From JALZEG01 sp046263255 (lineage in GTDB: Bacteria > Actinomycetota > CADDZG01 > WHSQ01), in NCBI GenBank assembly GCA_046263255.1, contig JBHELD010000046.1:1-20660 (forward strand): a stretch of DNA of 20,660 bases, in the 5' to 3' direction. Positions 20,349-20,660 of the stretch are shown here, in pieces (position 1 is the first letter of the stretch; each line of letters starts with the position of its first letter). Under the pieces are notes generated by a model. The model did no database searches and had not been told where the DNA came from. It worked only from the letters and a program-made list of their open reading frames with translations. The position numbers and the translations under genes were made by a program.

Positions 20349-20660
20349 ATGGGCAGGCGGCGGATCTCGAGCGCGACGGCTCTCCTGGCGTTGCTGGCGC
20401 TGGCTACGCTCTTGCTGGCCTCGGTGCCGGCGGCGGCTCACCACAAAGACGACCACGCCCAGGGGGCTTCGGCGGGCGGGGGAAAGGCCAAGGACGACGA
20501 CGGCGACGCCGACTCGGACCCCGGCACCTCCTACACCGAGGACGACGACACCAACGACGGGAACACCCCCAACAACGAGCCCGACGGGGGCGACAACGCC
20601 CACCCCTCGGGTAAGGACCGGTCGGTCGAGAACGGAGCCTCGGGCAACCAGGGCAGCTCC
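20349..20660 (+). CDS. Secreted HHKD-family protein, partial paralogue of the LPFTG protein
   Basis: 104 codons to the window edge from an ATG with a strong AAGGAGGAG ribosome-binding site 4 nt upstream. An Arg-rich n-region (MGRRR), a hydrophobic core and an AAA site predict a signal peptide leaving a mature N-terminus HHKDDH. The mature part is acidic (DDDGDADSDP, DDDTNDGNTPNN) and then shows HPSGKDRS and SGNQGSS. The same motifs occur in the same order and spacing class in the protein at 2422, so the two are paralogues. The C-terminus, where a sortase motif would be expected, lies beyond the window. Function unknown; the acidic clusters may bind divalent cations. Confidence 0.85.
   Translation, partial: MGRRRISSATALLALLALATLLLASVPAAAHHKDDHAQGASAGGGKAKDDDGDADSDPGTSYTEDDDTNDGNTPNNEPDGGDNAHPSGKDRSVENGASGNQGSS

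Noticed and set aside
1..20660. tRNA, rRNA, insertion sequences, integrase attachment sites
   Set aside because: I saw no tRNA cloverleaf, rRNA segment, transposase or terminal inverted repeats with target duplications. Small non-coding RNAs cannot be excluded by eye.

Overview
The window is a G+C-rich chromosomal segment that most likely comes from an actinobacterium (Actinomycetota). The evidence is a WhiB-type iron-sulfur regulator, strongly G/C-biased third codon positions, LPXTG-anchored surface proteins, and a gene order (whiB, manB-type phosphohexomutase, Trm112-like protein, sahH/ahcY, comF-like gene, secA) that resembles the conserved whiB-manB-sahH-mtrAB-comF-hpf-secA neighbourhood of mycobacteria and streptomycetes as I remember it. 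The exact lineage cannot be read from the sequence; the absence of mtrAB and hpf suggests it is not a classical Streptomyces or Mycobacterium relative.

Left part (1-9422), mostly housekeeping. A partial GNAT acetyltransferase (1-528, minus) lies behind whiB (547-816, minus). Divergently, a phosphomannomutase/phosphoglucomutase (924-2261) is followed by an LPFTG cell-wall protein (about 2422-3270). Then come a 33-bp palindromic repeat array, a strong intrinsic terminator (3433-3461), and a translationally coupled Trm112-like/S-adenosylhomocysteinase pair (3510-5008). A 34-bp tandem repeat overlaps the sahH stop codon. A ComF-type phosphoribosyltransferase, a NarL/LuxR-type orphan response regulator with a possible 13-codon leader ORF, and full-length SecA follow.

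Right part (9423-20660), an accessory surface-protein locus. A giant secreted protein reads continuously from 9601 to 17415 except for one in-frame TAG at 13051-13053. It comprises a signal segment, N-terminal RTX calcium-binding repeats, a Pro/Thr linker, about fifteen cadherin/Ig-like domains and a C-terminal beta-helix. Directly behind it, in the same direction and closely spaced, are three paralogous phage-tail-collar proteins and a GNAT acetyltransferase. Convergent with them is a small DUF6916-like gene. No capsid, terminase, integrase, tail-tube or lysis gene is present, so this is not an evident prophage. At the right edge a second paralogue of the LPFTG protein family begins (20349 onward), so two members of one secreted family bracket the region.

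The best candidate for an undescribed system is the 9601-19833 block: a giant RTX-cadherin-beta-helix surface protein with a trio of tail-collar proteins, a GNAT enzyme and a DUF6916-like protein. Its function is unknown; adhesion or formation of a surface structure is an inference. All calls are from reading the sequence, and no database search was run.
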